A stretch of DNA of 6,295 bases from an uncultured Eubacteriales bacterium (GTDB lineage Bacteria; Bacillota; Clostridia; Oscillospirales; QAMX01): positions 1-6,295 of the forward strand of contig URVL01000137.1 in assembly GCA_900551265.1 (NCBI GenBank), written 5' to 3'. Each line of letters begins with the position of its first letter. Position 1 is the first letter of the stretch. Below the pieces are notes generated by a model, which was not told the origin of the DNA, did not search any database, and worked only from the letters and a program-made list of their open reading frames with translations. The position numbers and the translations under genes were made by a program. Of the stretch, positions 5,205 to 6,295 are shown one piece after another.

Positions 5205-6053
5205 TCAGATTGATATCGAAATTTCAATCTGTCCAGCGGCACCCGCGGCAATTTCATATTTCTCAAAGACAATTACAAGTTCTGTTCCATCTTCTGAAAT
5301 ATAAAATTTACGGTTTTCGTCAATTAGACTTTTGATATCTACCTCCGGGAACAGCATAGACTTGGTAAAATCGTCCAGGAGCGGAAGTTGCGCTGCGATC
5401 TGTTCATATACGACGTCCTGATAGTTGTCGCCATAAAAATCGCGTAAGGTAAGCTCCTTTCCTGTCTCGATATCAATATTATAATATCGGTTCGTCTGAT
5501 ATGCGCTTGCTATCGTCTCCGTTTTAAAAATAAGGAAGGAAATCAGGTCCTGAGAAATATACTTGACCTCGTAATCAATCGTCGTCGAAGGCGTCATATA
5601 TTCGTCCGGGTCTCCACCTGTTGCAAGAAACGCATCATAATATTCCTGTGCGTGCTCTGTGGCCGCGTCAACTTCTCGCGCAATCATTTTTGAAATTTCC
5701 AGATTAATTCGGTTTTCCAGTTCTGAATTTCCCGTGTTTTCGATTTGTGGTACCGTTACATTAATGACTTTTGTCTCATCGTAAAAGTCATAGTGGCGGA
5801 ATGTAAAAACCCGGCAGAGACCACCGAGCACAGGCACATCCTGCGCAGCCCTTGCAAAAACAGGGCTGGTATTCAAAAGCGTAACGGTCGCAAGAACAAA
5901 CACAGCAGCAATGGAAGAAGCATATTTCATAATTCTAGTCAAACGGCCTTTCCTTCTACCCTGTCGCAGTGTTTGCTGCATCAGAGAATCCAAACTCTCC
6001 GGAATTTCAATACAATCAAATGCCTCATTGATTCTATCTCTTGAACTTTTCAA
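5205..6053 (-). CDS. rsiV: RsiV-like membrane anti-sigma factor with DUF3298-type extracellular domain
   Basis: A single-pass membrane anti-sigma factor that holds an ECF sigma factor until an envelope signal arrives. It has 282 residues, close to B. subtilis RsiV. Order: cytoplasmic sigma-binding segment (1-42, IPESLDSL at 17-24), basic stretch (30-43), membrane segment (44-60), then NTSPVFARA (61-69) with an A-x-A signal peptidase-like site before 70. Next come PVLGGLCRVFTFR, typical of this family, an RsiV/DUF4163-like region (~90-190) and a DUF3298 region (~195-282, YYNIDIETGKELTLRDFYG near its start). In B. subtilis, RsiV binds lysozyme and is then cut by signal peptidase and RasP to release SigV; the same route is inferred here. 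The start is TTG at 6053, backed by a perfect AGGAGG (6063-6068) at 9 bases. It overlaps the sigma gene by 20 bases, implying translational coupling. Another ligand is possible. Confidence 0.88.
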   Translation of the reverse strand: MKSSRDRINEAFDCIEIPESLDSLMQQTLRQGRRKGRLTRIMKYASSIAAVFVLATVTLLNTSPVFARAAQDVPVLGGLCRVFTFRHYDFYDETKVINVTVPQIENTGNSELENRINLEISKMIAREVDAATEHAQEYYDAFLATGGDPDEYMTPSTTIDYEVKYISQDLISFLIFKTETIASAYQTNRYYNIDIETGKELTLRDFYGDNYQDVVYEQIAAQLPLLDDFTKSMLFPEVDIKSLIDENRKFYISEDGTELVIVFEKYEIAAGAAGQIEISISI

Positions 6054-6295
6054 GATATGATTCCTCCTCTTCGAAAATTTCCAGCCGCAACAGTTTCAGC
6101 GCGCGATACAGTCTCGATTTAACCGTACTCAAATTCGTCTCTGTGACGTTTGCGATTTCCTCAAGCTTCATATCCTCATAAAACCGTAAAAAAACGACTG
6201 TTTTCAATTTCGGTTCCAGTTTTTCAATGCAGGAAAGCATCTCAAGTGACGACAAATCCGTCGATACAGACTCAGACAGCAGTTCGTCTTCGTAA
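6034..6295 (-). CDS. ECF RNA polymerase sigma factor, C-terminal region 4 only (5' end outside window)
   Basis: This is the C-terminal end of an extracytoplasmic-function sigma factor. About 87 codons are visible and the frame stays open to the window edge, so the core-binding sigma-2 region lies outside. What is seen is sigma region 4: IEKLEPKLKTVVFLRFYEDM, then KLEEIANV as the first helix of the helix-turn-helix, and LSTVKSRLYRALKLLR as the recognition helix, which reads -35 elements. The tail EEEESYLEKFKR ends at a TAG. A TTG at 6255 is an internal codon, not the start. The gene overlaps the RsiV-like anti-sigma gene by 20 bases, the standard sigma then anti-sigma arrangement. That partner points to a SigV-type (ECF30-like) factor. 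Such pairs usually activate their own promoter, which would lie beyond the window. Confidence 0.9.
   Translation of the reverse strand, partial: YEDELLSESVSTDLSSLEMLSCIEKLEPKLKTVVFLRFYEDMKLEEIANVTETNLSTVKSRLYRALKLLRLEIFEEEESYLEKFKR
6063..6068 (-). promoter_or_regulatory. Perfect AGGAGG ribosome binding site for the TTG-started anti-sigma gene
   Basis: AGGAGG on the - strand, 9 bases before TTG at 6053 and inside the sigma factor coding sequence. It decides for the TTG over the first in-frame ATG, which lies 24 codons further in and would remove most of the sigma-binding segment. Confidence 0.85.

Noticed and set aside
5745..6044. + strand 99-codon ORF antisense to the anti-sigma gene
   Set aside because: The - strand frame has the membrane segment and RsiV-family features; the antisense frame has none.

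Overview
The window reads as ordinary chromosome of a low-to-mid GC Firmicute, most likely an anaerobic Clostridia-type (gut or rumen-like) bacterium. The basis is Gram-positive protein families (a TM288-type ABC exporter half, a Cof-type HAD phosphatase, an RsiV-like anti-sigma factor), AGGAGG-type ribosome binding sites, sigma-A promoters of the TTGACA/TATAAT class, TTG starts and many U-tract terminators. The species cannot be named. No phage, transposon, CRISPR, tRNA or rRNA was seen.

Layout. (1) 1-1418, + strand: 3' part of a heterodimer-type ABC exporter subunit, closed by a strong terminator at 1490-1526. (2) 1530-2335: about 800 bases without a credible protein gene, and the most interesting part of the window. 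It holds a near-ideal extended -10 promoter (1643-1671), about 600 bases of structured-looking sequence with repeated modules and a possible 5'-3' closing helix, and a strong terminator (2228-2275). This is the layout of an independently transcribed large non-coding RNA. (3) 4447 down to 2336, - strand: a sigma-A promoter with an overlapping dyad, a Cof-type HAD phosphatase and a Gfo/Idh/MocA oxidoreductase, probably one transcription unit. (4) 4566-5072, + strand: a small acidic lipoprotein of unknown function, ending in a bidirectional terminator (5080-5111). (5) 6295 down to 5205, - strand: the end of an ECF sigma factor, overlapping by 20 bases an RsiV-like membrane anti-sigma factor.

How the genes work together. 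The sigma/anti-sigma pair is a cell-envelope stress switch. In Bacillus subtilis the RsiV family binds lysozyme and is then cut to free the sigma factor. The phosphatase and the oxidoreductase are probably co-transcribed and suggest sugar-phosphate or polyol metabolism, with unknown substrates. The RNA unit stands alone between convergent neighbours. Its size and isolation recall the large bacterial RNA classes (OLE, GOLLD, ROOL), but I could not match it to any of them by eye, so it is reported as an unassigned candidate.
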